Source: Micropterix aruncella (Eukaryota > Arthropoda > Insecta > Lepidoptera > Micropterigidae). From it: a stretch of 64,000 nucleotides of DNA. The stretch is taken from NCBI GenBank assembly GCA_944548615.1, contig OX155980.1, positions 58,576,533-58,640,532 of the forward strand. Reading direction: 5' to 3'. The notes below the pieces were generated by a model that worked only from the letters and a program-made list of their open reading frames with translations, was not told the DNA's origin and made no database searches. Position 1 is the stretch's first letter. Each line of letters begins with the position of its first letter. A program made the translations under genes and the position numbers. Shown one piece after another: positions 37,819 to 53,815 of the stretch.

Positions 37819-38308
37819 TTAGGCTGAGTTTGTAATCAACGAGCCATTAAATCGAAATAAAAATAAAAATACTCCATATGCTTAATGAAATGAAAGAAGA
37901 AACTTCAATCTTAATTTCTGGCAGAGAAGTTTATAAAAAAGGCTGTATAATGTTATCAAAATACGGTAAACCAGTATGAAATTGTATAGTATTAAAAAAT
38001 ATGTAAAGAAACATTGTAGAAAACAGTATAATATTTTTTTATTTGATAACTTTTGTAAAGAAATCCGTTTGTAGGATGATGTTTTTATTTAAATAAAATT
38101 AGTAAAAGCTACTTAAAAAGCAGCGAAGGAAATCCCAGCTTGGATCGGGAAATGCTAATATTTGAATGAGATATACTTACGGATGTGCACGACTTTCGAC
38201 TGTGCATTAAACGAATTAAAGCGAAAAAATCAAAAATTAAACAATTTGATCACTTTGGCAAAGCCGTGACATAAATGAAGGTGACATATCGAAATAATTC
38301 AAATTATG
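37819..38308 (+). repeat. tandem repeat (right part and second, deleted unit)
   Basis: It starts ttaggctgagtttg and continues the unit broken at 35845. The next unit start (tgtaaagaaatccg) is at about 38054. Removing the Helitron gives a period of about 619 bp, close to the 611 bp at 19 kb. The second unit has an internal deletion near 38205. Confidence 0.85.

Positions 38309-41526
<3,218 letters not shown>

Positions 41527-41596
<70 letters not shown>
41527..41596. repeat. (AT)n microsatellite, 70 bp
   Basis: TA array exactly at the 5' truncation point of the LINE. Confidence 0.97.
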
Positions 41597-41599
<3 letters not shown>

Positions 41600-41619
41600 G
41601 GACACGTTATCGGACGAAT

Positions 41620-42010
41620 GACCGGTAACATTATTTTCTCCGTGTGATCGTCGTTAGCGTCGCATCTATGACGATTCCGATTCATCTGTGGCGGAGGCGC
41701 GGCGCGCGGCGCGGGCGGCGACACTTTCTGCAGACAGTCTCGTGGGCGGAATGATGAATCGGGTACGTAACAAGTCGCCGTTAAGGCATTACCGGAAATT
41801 ACCGGAATACACTGGAAATTGGCGTGGGAAAGGGGCACGCGGCGGCTGCTCGCCGAGGAAAATTACACCTCGGCCACCCGATCAAATTGCCCCCTGGCCA
41901 TTATCCTACGAACGACATCGAAATTATAGCCGAGATGGAGCGTCGAAAATGCTAAAGGTCGCCGAAAGAAACCGGCAACGGAAGATCACACAGCTCATAA
42001 ATAGCGAAAA
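41620..42010. promoter_or_regulatory. GC/CpG-rich block, possible regulatory DNA
   Basis: CpG-dense near 41690-41725 (ggcggaggcgcggcgcgcgg). Frames of about 110 codons cross both strands without similarity. It is adjacent to the LINE truncation point. Function inferred from composition only. Confidence 0.3.
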
Positions 42011-42239
42011 AATATAAAATATTAAGAGGAAATTTACTCGCATGCTTTCAAGTATTAGCGATATCATTGATTATAAAGACTATTATATTGCGCAATGTTA
42101 TAAGTACGTTTTGGCAGCTAGGGTTTTACTACGTTTTTACTGTAGATAGCACTCATAGTTCCAAAATTTAATTAATTTTCTCTTGTTTTCAATATGGCGG
42201 CGTTCGGGGTATGTCAGTATGGCAGCCCGCATTACGGTA

Positions 42240-42595
42240 TCCTATCTCCAAATAAAATAGCAATTTAATAACAACTTTAAAGTTTATATAGAATAACAGA
42301 TGGCATTCTATCTCATTCTATTTCTGTGACGTAATCAGCCCAAAATAAAATGCGATATATGGCACTAATAATAGAATTGTACCTACTATTGTTTTCATGG
42401 GTTATTTTTTAAAAATAATCAATCAGTCCTTTATAAAAAAAATGATTCATCATAATTATCAATGTTATTATAGATGCCCAAATAAATCGCCATTTGTTTT
42501 ACTTATTATAGCCGGACAATGCGATCAGTGCCACCTCTATGTCGCCGGCGTATAAGGATTGCCAAAACTGACTATGGCATTGAGCAATCTAGTAC
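42240..42595. repeat. dispersed repeat shared with 29750-30016
   Basis: Collinear with the 29.75-kb copy: atatggcactaata, AT-rich middle, gtgccacctctatgtcgccg, aaggattgcc, ttgagcaa. Non-coding. Confidence 0.6.
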
Positions 42596-42804
42596 CTTAT
42601 ATAATCAATACTTATATATTAAATACCTATAACTATAGGCTGTCTTATTTTAATATGAAGTTATTAAAAAATCGTAGATCCATTGACTCCATATCTATCG
42701 CCGGCAATCATGAAGCAGTTGAAAATTGGCGTGCCGATGTTGTACATTACAGTTGCTTGCAGAATGACACAAGTCAACGCAAAAGTGTACTGTTAAGAAC
42801 TGCA

Positions 42805-43290
42805 AACAATTTATTTATTTTTATTTTTATTTATTTAAAATTAAGCACGAGATACACATTCCTGCAACATTATAAAATATGCGTGTTTGGGACAATAGCA
42901 AAAAAGAAACCACACTGCAGCATCTTGATAGCTAACATCAACGTAGCCTAACTAGGTCTAAGTCTGTACTAAGGCAGGCGTACACGAAAATTATTTCATC
43001 TGGGTACACGGTTGGGTCTAATTTAGAGAAAAAAGAAAAGGTACATAAAAAATCCAAAAATATTATTTTTTTAAAAGATTTAAGATGGAAATAAAATTAA
43101 ACATGTAGTTTAAAATAGTTAAAAGTGTTTCGAATTAATAAATATATTTTCAAAATGACCTTGTAGTATTTATATTGTAAATGATATTAGTAAATATATA
43201 AAATTTTAGACAAAATTAAAAATACAATAATTAATAATCAAAAAAAAATTATGTAAATCTTTGTCGTGACGTCAATGATAGACAAGACCG
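42805..43290 (-). mobile_element. LINE 3' UTR-like repeat, copy 1
   Basis: On the minus strand the end is A-rich (aataaataaaaataaaaata). The body is shared with 62277-62710: gcacgagatacacattcct, agcagcatcttgat, taactaggcctgtactaagg, aaattatttca and agtttaaaatag. This polarity fits the 3' end of a LINE with no coding part left in the matched region. Confidence 0.6.
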
Positions 43291-43676
43291 TGATTAATAA
43301 CTGAATCTGGTCAATCGCTCTTCGCCACTGTTTCTGCACGGAAACGCAAGAAGTTTTGACTCACCCGAACTTGCTTCTACAGTTTCCATTTTTTGGAATT
43401 TCAAAATTGATGGGATAAAAATCAACCCCAAAGAAGCAATAAAAAAGCTTTAAAAGCATTCATTATTTGCTGACCACGAGAGTTTTATAGCAAATGCATC
43501 GCCAAATTCCCATTAAAATCTATAGAAATCAACACCACGGCCGATCCCGCCACCCCAGGGAGTTTTGATGACATCAAGTCGTTCTTTTACACGGGATGGG
43601 GTGGCCAGCGGGTGGTTTCAATAGTAGCTGAAATCAGGTTAACCGCCATCCCCGCTGTTTAGGAAAGGGATATAAT
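43291..43676. other. no gene seen
   Basis: Mixed sequence; the last 130 bases are GC-richer and may be part of the adjacent repeat. Confidence 0.4.
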
Positions 43677-44312
43677 GGGCCTTTGCTGAGTTGGCCACGA
43701 AGACCTATTTGTTCAGGGCCGGTCGCACTCACGGGTCAATACCCATCCGGCGGCCTCCACGCATGAAGCGAGAGCCCGGGTAGGACTTTAGGGCTAGGGC
43801 TAGTTTCCCCTAGGAGTCAATCTTCTGGGGCTCCTGGACGGTCTGCGCACCGTGCGGCGTAAGCCAATCGAATGTGCATTCTGACTAACAGTGTCAATCG
43901 AATGTGCTCTTGACCGGCGACCGGCTGGCCGGCGACTGCTCTTGAAACGACCATCAGCTATCGGGTGAAGAGCCGGGCGAAGGATGCCGTGGTCCACGAT
44001 AGATCCGGATTACACCGTTTCACCGCTACGTAAGGGAGAGACCGCGCAAGCGACCTCGAACTCGTAACCAGTCAATAGACCGGAGTAAGCTGCTCGCAAC
44101 TGGAAGTAAGGGCGTGAGTGTATGCCCGCTGGGTAACATTCCTGGCTATCTCGCGAATAAGGCATTGGCATCTTACGGGCATGTGGCGGAGCTTGACGAT
44201 GGATTGTTTTGTCCTAAGTTTTCTGCGCTCACTTCACGGGAGATAGAACGATTATTTCGTTAAAACTTCCTGAGGTGACGGGTTCGCCCGTTGTAGTTGA
44301 CAACTCTACTTG
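43677..44312 (+). repeat. mid-repetitive family, copy 2
   Basis: Close match to 7231-7862 with a deletion and a short duplication near 43865-43930 (caatcgaatgtgc twice), which breaks the frame that is open in two other copies. The right edge again is gacgggttcgcccgttgtag. Confidence 0.75.
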
Positions 44313-45100
44313 TTTAGGAAAGGTATCAGACAGTTTTCAGACCCCCCCCCTGTTATATGCCGAATGTACCGCAAGATGCGCAAGCTTCCCAGTATCGCTC
44401 GAGGTTTCCCCCAGAGGATCCGATCCCATATCAGGACACAGCCGGGACAGGGTAGTCCTTTGTACCTCTTCAAAGAGGTTACTAAATAGGAGTTAAACCG
44501 TTAATTGAGCCGACCCAAGATAACGAGTATTTTGTAATAACCCAAGCTGCACGGAACAGTTAGCTAGCAAAATAAAATATATTGAAACTGTTGAGATAAT
44601 AGGGGTCAATATATATTTTGATCTATTTTTTTGTGTTAAATTCTTGATAGAACTTCTTTGATAGAACGGCAACCTCATAGGCAAGGGCCTGATAGCACTG
44701 TCGCCTGTATTAATCAGTGCGTTTAGAATACATCTGGGCGGTAGCGGATTACGGGGCTCGTTCGCTCACCCCGCCATCCCCGATTATGACTGTCAAAGTT
44801 ATTCGATAAAATAGCTGCTGCCGCGCCTGAATACAAAGTTAAATTAAAAAAAATACACCGCCATCTGTGAGCACCCCCGGCCCCGCTGCCGCCCCCCCCC
44901 CCCCCTCCCCCTTACCCAATCCTCCAGATAAGGACGGCGTTATCATCTCATTTTTATAATTGCCTGCCATTTCAGGGATTACCCACTTATTCCATTTTCG
45001 AATGCCATTTTTTTCTGTAGCCAAAGTTGACGATCCGCAGACGCCCCGCCACGCAATAAGGGGGTAGGCCTATAAGCGAAAGCCTATAACTCGAGAGCTG
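44313..45100. other. repeat-derived sequence, no gene
   Basis: Bases 44320-44560 contain text related in inverted orientation to 27035-27150 (gagccgacccaagataa). A 14-base C run lies at about 44892-44905 within a C-rich stretch. No coding similarity. Confidence 0.4.
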
Positions 45101-47999
45101 GCGCCGAAAATATCACGTCATTTTATATAAAAAATACCTGCCAGGGGTGTCTTGATAACCAGGTCTAACAGGACGTCCCCATTTGCAGATTGTGTGGTTT
45201 TATAACATAACTAGACATTGTCCAGTTCGTCATTTCTATTTTTTAAGTCTATGTTCCTTTACTTTTCTTTTATTTTTTTCAATTTACTTTATTAATGAAA
45301 CAATCAAATCTGTATGACATAATAATTAATGTAGGTATACAAAATGAAATAATCTATTGAATATTATAGTCGTATAATAATGAATATTTATTATTTCATT
45401 GTTTATGAAAATGATCGACATTCTATAGTATAGCTAGTATTTTACGGAACATTCTATTTGTATAATTGTTAATCGATAATTTAACTTTAAATCGATTGAT
45501 TTTTCTATACTGTTGAATAGTTTCTGTAATAAGTGAATAAAGAAATAAATTAAATAAAATATAATAAAAACAATACTAAATGAAGTTAGTGACTTTCATT
45601 CAGAAAAATTCTCATAACTCGCTCAATTGACATCCGATCGAAATGAAGCTTTGTATTGTAATAGTATGTAAATAGCATTGCGCGTTATTTAAAATATAAC
45701 GCCCATTTATACTTCATATGACGCGCAATGCTTATTACGCCTCTTTTGCAATCGAAGCTTCAATCACGTAATAGTGTACAAATTATCTAGATATTTTGTA
45801 AATAGTTGCTACGAGTTACAAAAAAAAATATATCCTAGAAAGGCAGTCTGCGTAAAATTGACGCAATCGTGAGCAAAGTGTTGCTCTCTCTCTTTCCAAA
45901 TATAGCTAATCACGAGCCGCCGATTTCAGACATTTCACAGTCTTACAGCTAGATGTACGTGTCGCTGAGGTAAATGCCACCAATTTTAAAATATTGCCAA
46001 AAATATCAAAGACATAATATGGACATATACCAAAGCTGTTTTTGACTGATTTAATATAATTCAACTGATTCGTAAACAATAAATAGTATCTTATTTAATC
46101 AACACTAATGTTAAAATACCTAATTAATAATTACAAATATTTGGTAAAGTTAAAAGTTATATTTATATATATTTAGCTCAATTTTGGAGAAGGTATTATA
46201 TATAGTCACCTATTTGATTTTTTGGTTTAATAATACGTACATACCTAAAATTAAGTTAATGATAATGATGACATGATTATCTTTTATGTACATCACATTA
46301 TGACTATTATCCTAGGGCCAACGCGGGTATATAATAAGACTTACAAATCAGTTTGGAATTTGCGATCATTGGTGTTTGTATATATGTACGTTATAGAATT
46401 TTCCTTCGATGTATATCAAGTACAGCGGAATGCAATATCATTTCCACTTGTAAGGAGTATATCTAAGCGCGGCTTATTTTATCCATACCCATTTGGTGTG
46501 ACGTCGCAGGTGGCGCAAACGCTCGCGGAATAGGTATACAGTAACACGCTGATGATTAAACTGGCGTACAGCGACATTGGCGCGCGTTTACAAACGCTAC
46601 TGTAATAACTGTAAAGTGTAGAATTTATACCGTGTAAGATGTATTTGGGAAGGAAAGAACTAATATCAATTGAATAAGAAAGAGTAACAGGGACAGCAAG
46701 CACGTAAACATTGTCCTGTATGTTATAATATACTTTCAATAGCTATAAGAGTTAGGCGTGTGCGTTTGAGTTTGAGAGGCATGTGAGTTTTTCTTATTTT
46801 CCGGGGTTGTGTTAATAGAATATTTACAAAACTTTGTTAATTTACCAACGTGTTGTTGTGCGGCGTCTGATTGCAGACGCGATTTTTGCCAAAAAATAAT
46901 TCTACCATTATAATTTTAACATAGTAGGTACCATATAGCTACAAAAATAAAGTACTCACTTAAAGCTCATATTATTTTTTTTAACCAATTTTTAAGTTTT
47001 ATTATTAGGTATGATTTTCTTTCTCTATTTTTTAGCAGGTATGTTTATTTTAAAACTACCTATTTGTTAATCATTTTTATTTATTTTGATTTTTGTTAAC
47101 AATATCACAATTTCAAATTTACTTCGATTATCAACCTAATAAGAATGATTAATAACTATTAGTGCAACTCTTTGGGCCCATCGTCCAATAACAATAAACC
47201 ATATAACACATGAAAGATATTTTTATGTATTATAATTACTTAAATGACAGCTCTTCTTAATATTTTGTGGGTAAACAGTTATTACGACAATAGACGTCGA
47301 GAGTGGACGGTTTTACTTGGTGAGTCACTTTAGAGATGCGTGAAGAGGGCTGAATTCGACTCACGCGGCGGGTGTCACGTAGGTCATCAGTTGTTGCTTT
47401 CTGTATCATTTTTTTTGTGTATATTTTATTTACTTTTTTGGCGCTAAAAAGAATAAAGAGTAATAATAGTAAAAATGAGATTATAATAATAATATTGGTA
47501 ACAGATATTTATCGTTAAAGTCATAATAATTGATAAATAAAACTCAAATACCACTAAGACAATAGAGCAGCAATTTCGTTTTAAAATATGCCTAAATATA
47601 TATGCCCCTCTCAAGCTTATTGGTCGGTGGGCCCAGAGCTCATACAAATAGTAGCATTCTTCTTTATTATATTCTTTTCTATATTTATTTTTTATATGCG
47701 TAGGTTATACAAATATTTATTAGAAAAAATATCCACCTTAGAACAGGCTATAGCCTAGTTAGGTGACGTTCAAATTGAATCACTGGCAGCAGTTTTTGAT
47801 ATATCATGTCATCAGTTTTTTACTACTGGATGACATTTTAATTAAACATGTTGTCAATTTCCTGTACATTATTTTGAATTTCAAATCAAATTAAATTAAA
47901 TGTTTTTTTTTCTTATGACGCACATCTTAGAAGATATTGAACGGTGCTCCAGTTGCCTATGGTTTTTAATAAGGTATAGGGTGTAGCGTAATTTGATTC
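45101..47999. other. AT-rich, no gene seen
   Basis: No recognisable coding or RNA feature. The frame at 46273-46533 and the opposing one at 46739-46479 have no known domain. Confidence 0.5.
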
Positions 48000-48115
48000 G
48001 CAGAGGCGGCTCGGTGCTGGCTCGGCACCGCGGCAATGCGATGGCGTGGGCGGTGGCGGCTGCACAGCCCGCACCGCGATTGTGGTTTAATTACAATGAC
48101 CTCCGAAATACATTT
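48000..48115. promoter_or_regulatory. short GC-rich block
   Basis: A roughly 110-bp GC-rich island in AT-rich DNA, with a local inverted pair (cggctcggtgc / ctcggcaccg). Possible regulatory element; composition is the only evidence. Confidence 0.25.
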
Positions 48116-50389
48116 GCGCGTGAGTTATACACCTAGGTACGATCGAATGCTATTCGCACTCTCTACGAGTAAAACACACTATTGTCAAATACACTAAAAC
48201 ATAATCGACTTCACACCTATGGATTTTCAGAGGATGCACTTAAGAGTTTATGATTGATCTAATCCATTGTATACTAATCGATCTGCTGCTAATTGGGAAA
48301 TTTTGAAGAAACGGTCGTTCTTAGAAAGCTGTCGTTCTTAGGAAGCTGTTGTTTATAATAGGTAATACCTAATCATTTAACTCGGCTAAATTAAATATAT
48401 CATCGCGCCCGTTTGCAAAAAAGCACCCATATACTATAGGTTGTCTTATTTTCTTATGCCTGTTCGAATAGGATTGGCAAAATACAGAAAAGCTATTTAT
48501 GCATTAGCATTAAATTCTATAATCTACTCTCTATCACTATTAAATAGCTGGGGGACATACAATTAAAAGGACTATTAAGTATATGCCGATACAACCCTTT
48601 CTGTGACCTTACCGAATTCGAGGACCATGACCTTCGAATTCGAGGACCATTGTGCCAATTTAATTTATAGTTTTATATAAGTATTCATCGATTGTCTAAC
48701 TATATAGCTTCTATATTACATAATACAGCAGTAATCGAGAAACAGCTACCTCTGTAAAAGTAGCTACCTATTGATTACATATATTGATTTTTTGATTATT
48801 TATGACATTTGTAGGTACTTTTTTTTGGATCTCTTTTCTTAGTATTTTAGTTATTGATTTTATTAAATATTTTGTATATGACCTGATGGTATATGACCTG
48901 ATTCTAACAATTCAATCAAACTAACTTACTTCAACCCATTTCGCGTTGTACTGCTATTTTGTGAATGCTAAATTAAAAATGGTCTAGTATATCAAATAGA
49001 ATCAATTCGAGGTATTAGCGTCTCGCATTATTTAATTTATATATTTATAATCTTTTTTGTTAGTGTCATATATAAATATTTTATTTGAAATTGATTTATT
49101 TGTTATATAATTTATGCTGTCTATAAAATTGTGTCAAATACTAAGTAGGTGATATTAAGATAAAAAAAGGTGATATTTAGAATAAAAATTTGGGTAGCTA
49201 GTATCGCTACACTAGCGTAATCTGTTTTCCGTGAACAACTCTTCACTCTTTCGTGGACAACTCTTCACTCGACGATTTTTTTCCAGCTAAGATCACATTT
49301 TATATTACCTCAAATGTAGACGCCGTGTAGACGGCGACGCAAGAATCCTATGTAACCCTTTCCGTTGCGGAGTTATGAGCGGTTCTGTGGTCGTGCGGAC
49401 TGAATTTCGAGACCCATATCCGACCCCACTCCTGCTCGATGGCGTAAGCACAAACACACAAGTTGAATATACTCGACAACAGACGATGGTCTATTTAAAA
49501 AAAATATGCACCACTGCTCCGCAATCCTTAGACCACGATTCATAAATAGGTTAGGTAAAATATTCTGGTATGGAATATTTCAACTCACTAACTCCTTAAA
49601 AGGTTTCATAATTAGCAATAATTTTTGTTTAATTAATGAACTTAACACTTTTGGCAATTTTGTGCGAATGATTTAATTACTCGGCGACCGACAAAGTTCA
49701 ATTCATCAGCAACTCTTATGATCCTAGATTGTTGGCTGCGGCTTTCTGTGAAATACCTAATTTTCTAGTCCTGTCAGTAGTAGTAGTTAATTCTACAGGT
49801 TTTACCCAAATATAGTTTCGAACCTGTCGTTACGCTCTACGTACTTACACCCCCTTATTTCCTTTTTTTTTCTTGGAGGCATATCGGTAAAAGTAGGCAT
49901 ACTGTGCGCAATCCAAATGTAGGGCATTTAGTTTAAGCAGCGTTTATGTTTCGATGATATCGATCCAACCAGTATTTGACACAGTTAATTTATATTGGGC
50001 TTTATTGGAATCTTAAAAAACTTTGATTGATCCAAGGACAGGTTACAGACAAACACGAGAAATGATAGAGACCCTAGTACATTCCTTTATGGCACTTTAA
50101 ACTCCCTTTTAAGTTTCGCTGTTACTTGACTAAATATTAAAAATATTTGTGGACTAAGAAAGCGTTTTATTGCTTATTTTGGATGTACCTTAGTTTGGGA
50201 GCCTTTTTGAAGACGTTTTCAAGTAAGACATATCTAATATCTATGCAGGTGAAATGAGCATATGCATGATGTAATTCAGTTGTATTGGCAGTTGAGCGTG
50301 TTAGATTAAGAAGTGCAGGTCGGCTTCGTCGGTTGATACGTAGACAAAGTATACAAAAGTCGGTTGTTCGGGTGGGGTATATGTAGTAT
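48116..50389. other. AT-rich, no gene seen
   Basis: No recognised gene. A 16-bp direct repeat (cgaattcgaggaccat) occurs twice near 48613-48649. Confidence 0.5.
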
Positions 50390-50770
50390 GTACGGTGGCG
50401 GTGCGCTTCGGAAACAAAGGGAACCATGGCCGACTTGCTTGGAGGAGGGGTGGAAAAGCGGGAAAACCGTCGGCGGCGCGGGGCGGGGTCGGGGGAGACG
50501 AGGGTAGGCGGGGGGTTCAAGGTGGGGGGAAGGGGCGCACGGTACGGCTGCTCCTGTGTAATTGGCCATTTATCAAACGGGAAAAGGGGTCGGCCGGCGG
50601 GGCGCGGGAGTGGGGAGGAGACTGGGGTTGGGGGACGGGGGGGGCAGTGAGCGCCGCGACGCCCGCGACGCCCGAAGGGGAGAGGAAATGAAAACTTGCA
50701 CGTACGAGCGTCGGAATCCGACGTCCTTTTCTCTCATCGCGACGCGCCCGGAGGCGGCTAGCTGATCGCC
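50390..50770 (+). promoter_or_regulatory. G-rich, quadruplex-prone CpG block
   Basis: Many G3-G7 runs on the plus strand occur close together (ggcggggggttcaaggtggg, ggcggggcgcggg, ggggttgggggacggggggg), with CpGs throughout. Frames cross on both strands because stops are rare in such DNA; none resembles a protein. It could be a promoter-type region; no exon was identified. Confidence 0.35.
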
Positions 50771-53474
50771 CGCCCTGAAACCCACTATTAGGTACCTATA
50801 TCAAGCCATGCTTCAATGAGCGACAACAAGCAAACTCAGTTATTGACTTATTTATTTAATTAATTTTACAGTAAACTTACTTATAATATATAATATATAA
50901 GAGTCTTCGCAAAATATATTTATAACAAACTAAATTACTATTCTATGAAAAAATTACAACGCTTGCATGAATAATTTATGATAGACAAAACATGAGCTCG
51001 TTACTAATACGTAAATGGTATATAGTGGTATAAGTAGTAATTGGAAAATCATTGAATCGGAATGACCAATGACTATTAAGGTTGTACCTATTTACAAAAA
51101 CAACTAAAATGTGTCCTTTCTAAAGCCTTCAATCGAGAAAATTAACATTTAAAGACCCATACCTCGCAAAAAAAAGCCGAAAAGCAATAAGTTTGTGGCT
51201 AATTTTCCAAGCAACTACTTAATGGTTCAAGATGTAAATAAAAATAAAGGCTAGATAATTTTCATATTAATTTATGGTATATTTCAGTAGTTAAATTTTA
51301 ATGTTCCTCCTAATTTAGATTTAAAAAATAAATAACTAAATTAAAAATTAAAAAGAAAGAACTAAATTTATCGGGTTACATATTTTGCTAGAATAGAATT
51401 GTTGTCAGTCGAGTTAAAAATTATTAGAGATCAAGTTCAAATAGTGTCGTTCTATTCATACGCAGTGGCCTGTTGAACTACCCTAAGTCGCGGCTGACCG
51501 CTCCTTAAAAGTCCGATTTGGCGGAAGAGCGATTTGTAAACGCGTCCTTATGTTACTTAAAATGAAAATTTAGGTAGAGTTTGATGGATTCGGTGGCTAT
51601 TAGACCACCTCTTGGTGCTTCTGTGCATCAAACTGAACAACAAAATTCAAAAACAGATTATATTTATATTATATTGTACGACATAAAGAAACTGTGTTTA
51701 AAAAAATATACAATTTTTCCTGATTTGTTGTCGCTGCCTTTAGGGTTTACGTTCAAGTTGCTCACGAAGTATTTTACAGAGCGACCAAATCGAAGTAATC
51801 TGAAATCGATTCGTCAGGCGCTTAAACTATCGCCGAAACGTAGGCCTTACGACGTACGAGAAGATACTGCATCACTTATATATAACCGCTGAACTACAAT
51901 TTTTACCGATAACCATAAGCTTTGTACACGGTCGCTGATATGGCAGTGCTACACGGGATTTTAAAAATTTGCAGCGATTCCCTTCCAATGCCATCATTGC
52001 ACCTGAAATATTGTGGTATTTCTCACCTGCCCAGTTATAACACAAATCATTGAGGATACTATAGGTAGTAAATGTTACCTTCTACATAAACTGCATCGTA
52101 GACACAATATCAAATTCAGCGTCACGGATATTCATAAACCTTAAAATGGTTTTCGTCACAGAAATTTGTGATGTAAGCAAAGGATAGCATTTTATTTGTG
52201 TAATCTCTTATGCTATGATAATAATAATACAATGATACAATACAAAAACAGTATGACATAGATAGGAATAATATTATATTGCATTTTATGTATTTTTTCT
52301 TTTCTCATATAGAGAAAAAAATAGTAGATTAAATCATTTCTTAAGTCTTCGCTCGAAAAGAAGAAATAAGTCTTAGCAAAAATTGACCATATGCAAGAAT
52401 GTTAGATTTGTCAAAATTTAACTATTATAATCAAAACCTTGCAGTCATCATTCATATAATTCCATTATGTCATTTAAATTTACATAATTAAACAAGGTTT
52501 TTAAAAACAACCACGTTATTGCATTTCTTTGGAACAACTGAAAACTTAAATCGTGCAATAAAACCAGGTTATATCATATAATATTCGTTAACCCTTCCTA
52601 TTTGAGGTAACCATTTTTGGTTAGACGCTTACAAATGCTAAAATTGTATCTAACTAATATTGGTTAGGGCGCTCCGCGCTGCGTAAAATGCCAACTTTTT
52701 AAATATTTATTCATTATTATCTTAATTGTTTGACGAGATAAGGTTATAATATTATAAATTTCAAATTTCAATGCGATCATTTTACAGTTATTCTTTTAAC
52801 GATCCGTATAGTAGTTTAAAAGTTATGGTCGTTTTTCTCAAGGCCATCGACTTCACGCGCAAAACTGTCCCGGGCAGAAGTGACGACTAAATTTTTACCC
52901 CGCGATAGGAGGGGTTAAAGCAATGTAAAAATAAAAGATTTATAAAAAAAAATACATCATAGGTACCTGAAAATAAATCAAGAAATCAACTTTAGAACAA
53001 AATAAAAGATAGAAATTCCATATTATGCAGCTTGAGCGCAATATATAGCATTATATTTTTAAATATATTAGAAAGAATATTTTAGAGAGTGGATTGTATT
53101 TTGATTAGATTGTTTATTTGTTTGTTTGTTTGATTGTTTGATTTGATTAGTTTGATTTAGATTGTGAATATTTTGTAGAATAGAGTGGATTGTGGGCACT
53201 AAGCATTTAATACATTTTTATGGTCAATTTTTCCGAGTTACTGTATAATATCGATGACAATGTGTTAAAATGTACAAAAAATATGAATAACGTATCTCGA
53301 ATTAAAAAAAATATATAAAATTATTTAGTATTTTGCAATAGTTTTTTGTCGGCTATATGAAAGTTTGAAAAAATATCCAACCCCTAATCCAATTTATACT
53401 GGTCTATATTTTCTACTTTTATTGTACTCTATCTCTTGTGTTTATCTATTCGAAATAAATTAAAATTAAAATCA
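50771..53474. other. AT-rich, no gene assigned
   Basis: A plus-strand frame with an ATG at 51584 (to 51892, 103 codons) reads MDSVAIRPPLGASV... and has no domain I recognise. A tttg tandem lies near 53117-53145. Otherwise nothing seen. Confidence 0.4.
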
Positions 53475-53815
53475 AACTTTGACCACCGCGACGCTGTCGC
53501 AAGGCTTGTGCCAGCGACAGTGGCGGACCGCGCGCCCGCATTGGCCGCGGCGGGCGGCGGCGCGCGCGGCTCTCGAACCCCCGCATATCCATCTGTCACC
53601 CGGTGACATTACTATGTGCTCATTTGATTTCTTTTTTCTTGAGCCATTAACGCGAGCGCGCGGACCGCTTCTAATCGGCCGAACAGCGCGCGCCGCGGCC
53701 TTTATTATCCGCTCCGCGCGAAAACCCCCACTCCGCTTAATCCCCATTTTCCCCGATTCGTCTTCTTCATCTCTGGGTGTCATGAAAATTGGGGTGAAAA
53801 TTCGGCTCGAATGAC
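53475..53815. promoter_or_regulatory. CpG-rich block, possible regulatory DNA
   Basis: CpG-dense (ggccgcggcgggcggcggcg) with homeodomain-like TAATC/TTAATCC words (near 53668 and 53737) and a small palindrome tcacccggtga. Frames on both strands are compositional. Inference: enhancer or promoter. Confidence 0.35.

Noticed and set aside
50306..50785. Overlapping frames on both strands in the G-rich block
   Set aside because: GC-rich DNA lacks stop codons by chance; sequences are low-complexity with no similarity or splice context.
51581..51892. 103-codon plus-strand frame with an ATG at 51584
   Set aside because: No recognised domain or neighbouring splice evidence; length is compatible with chance.
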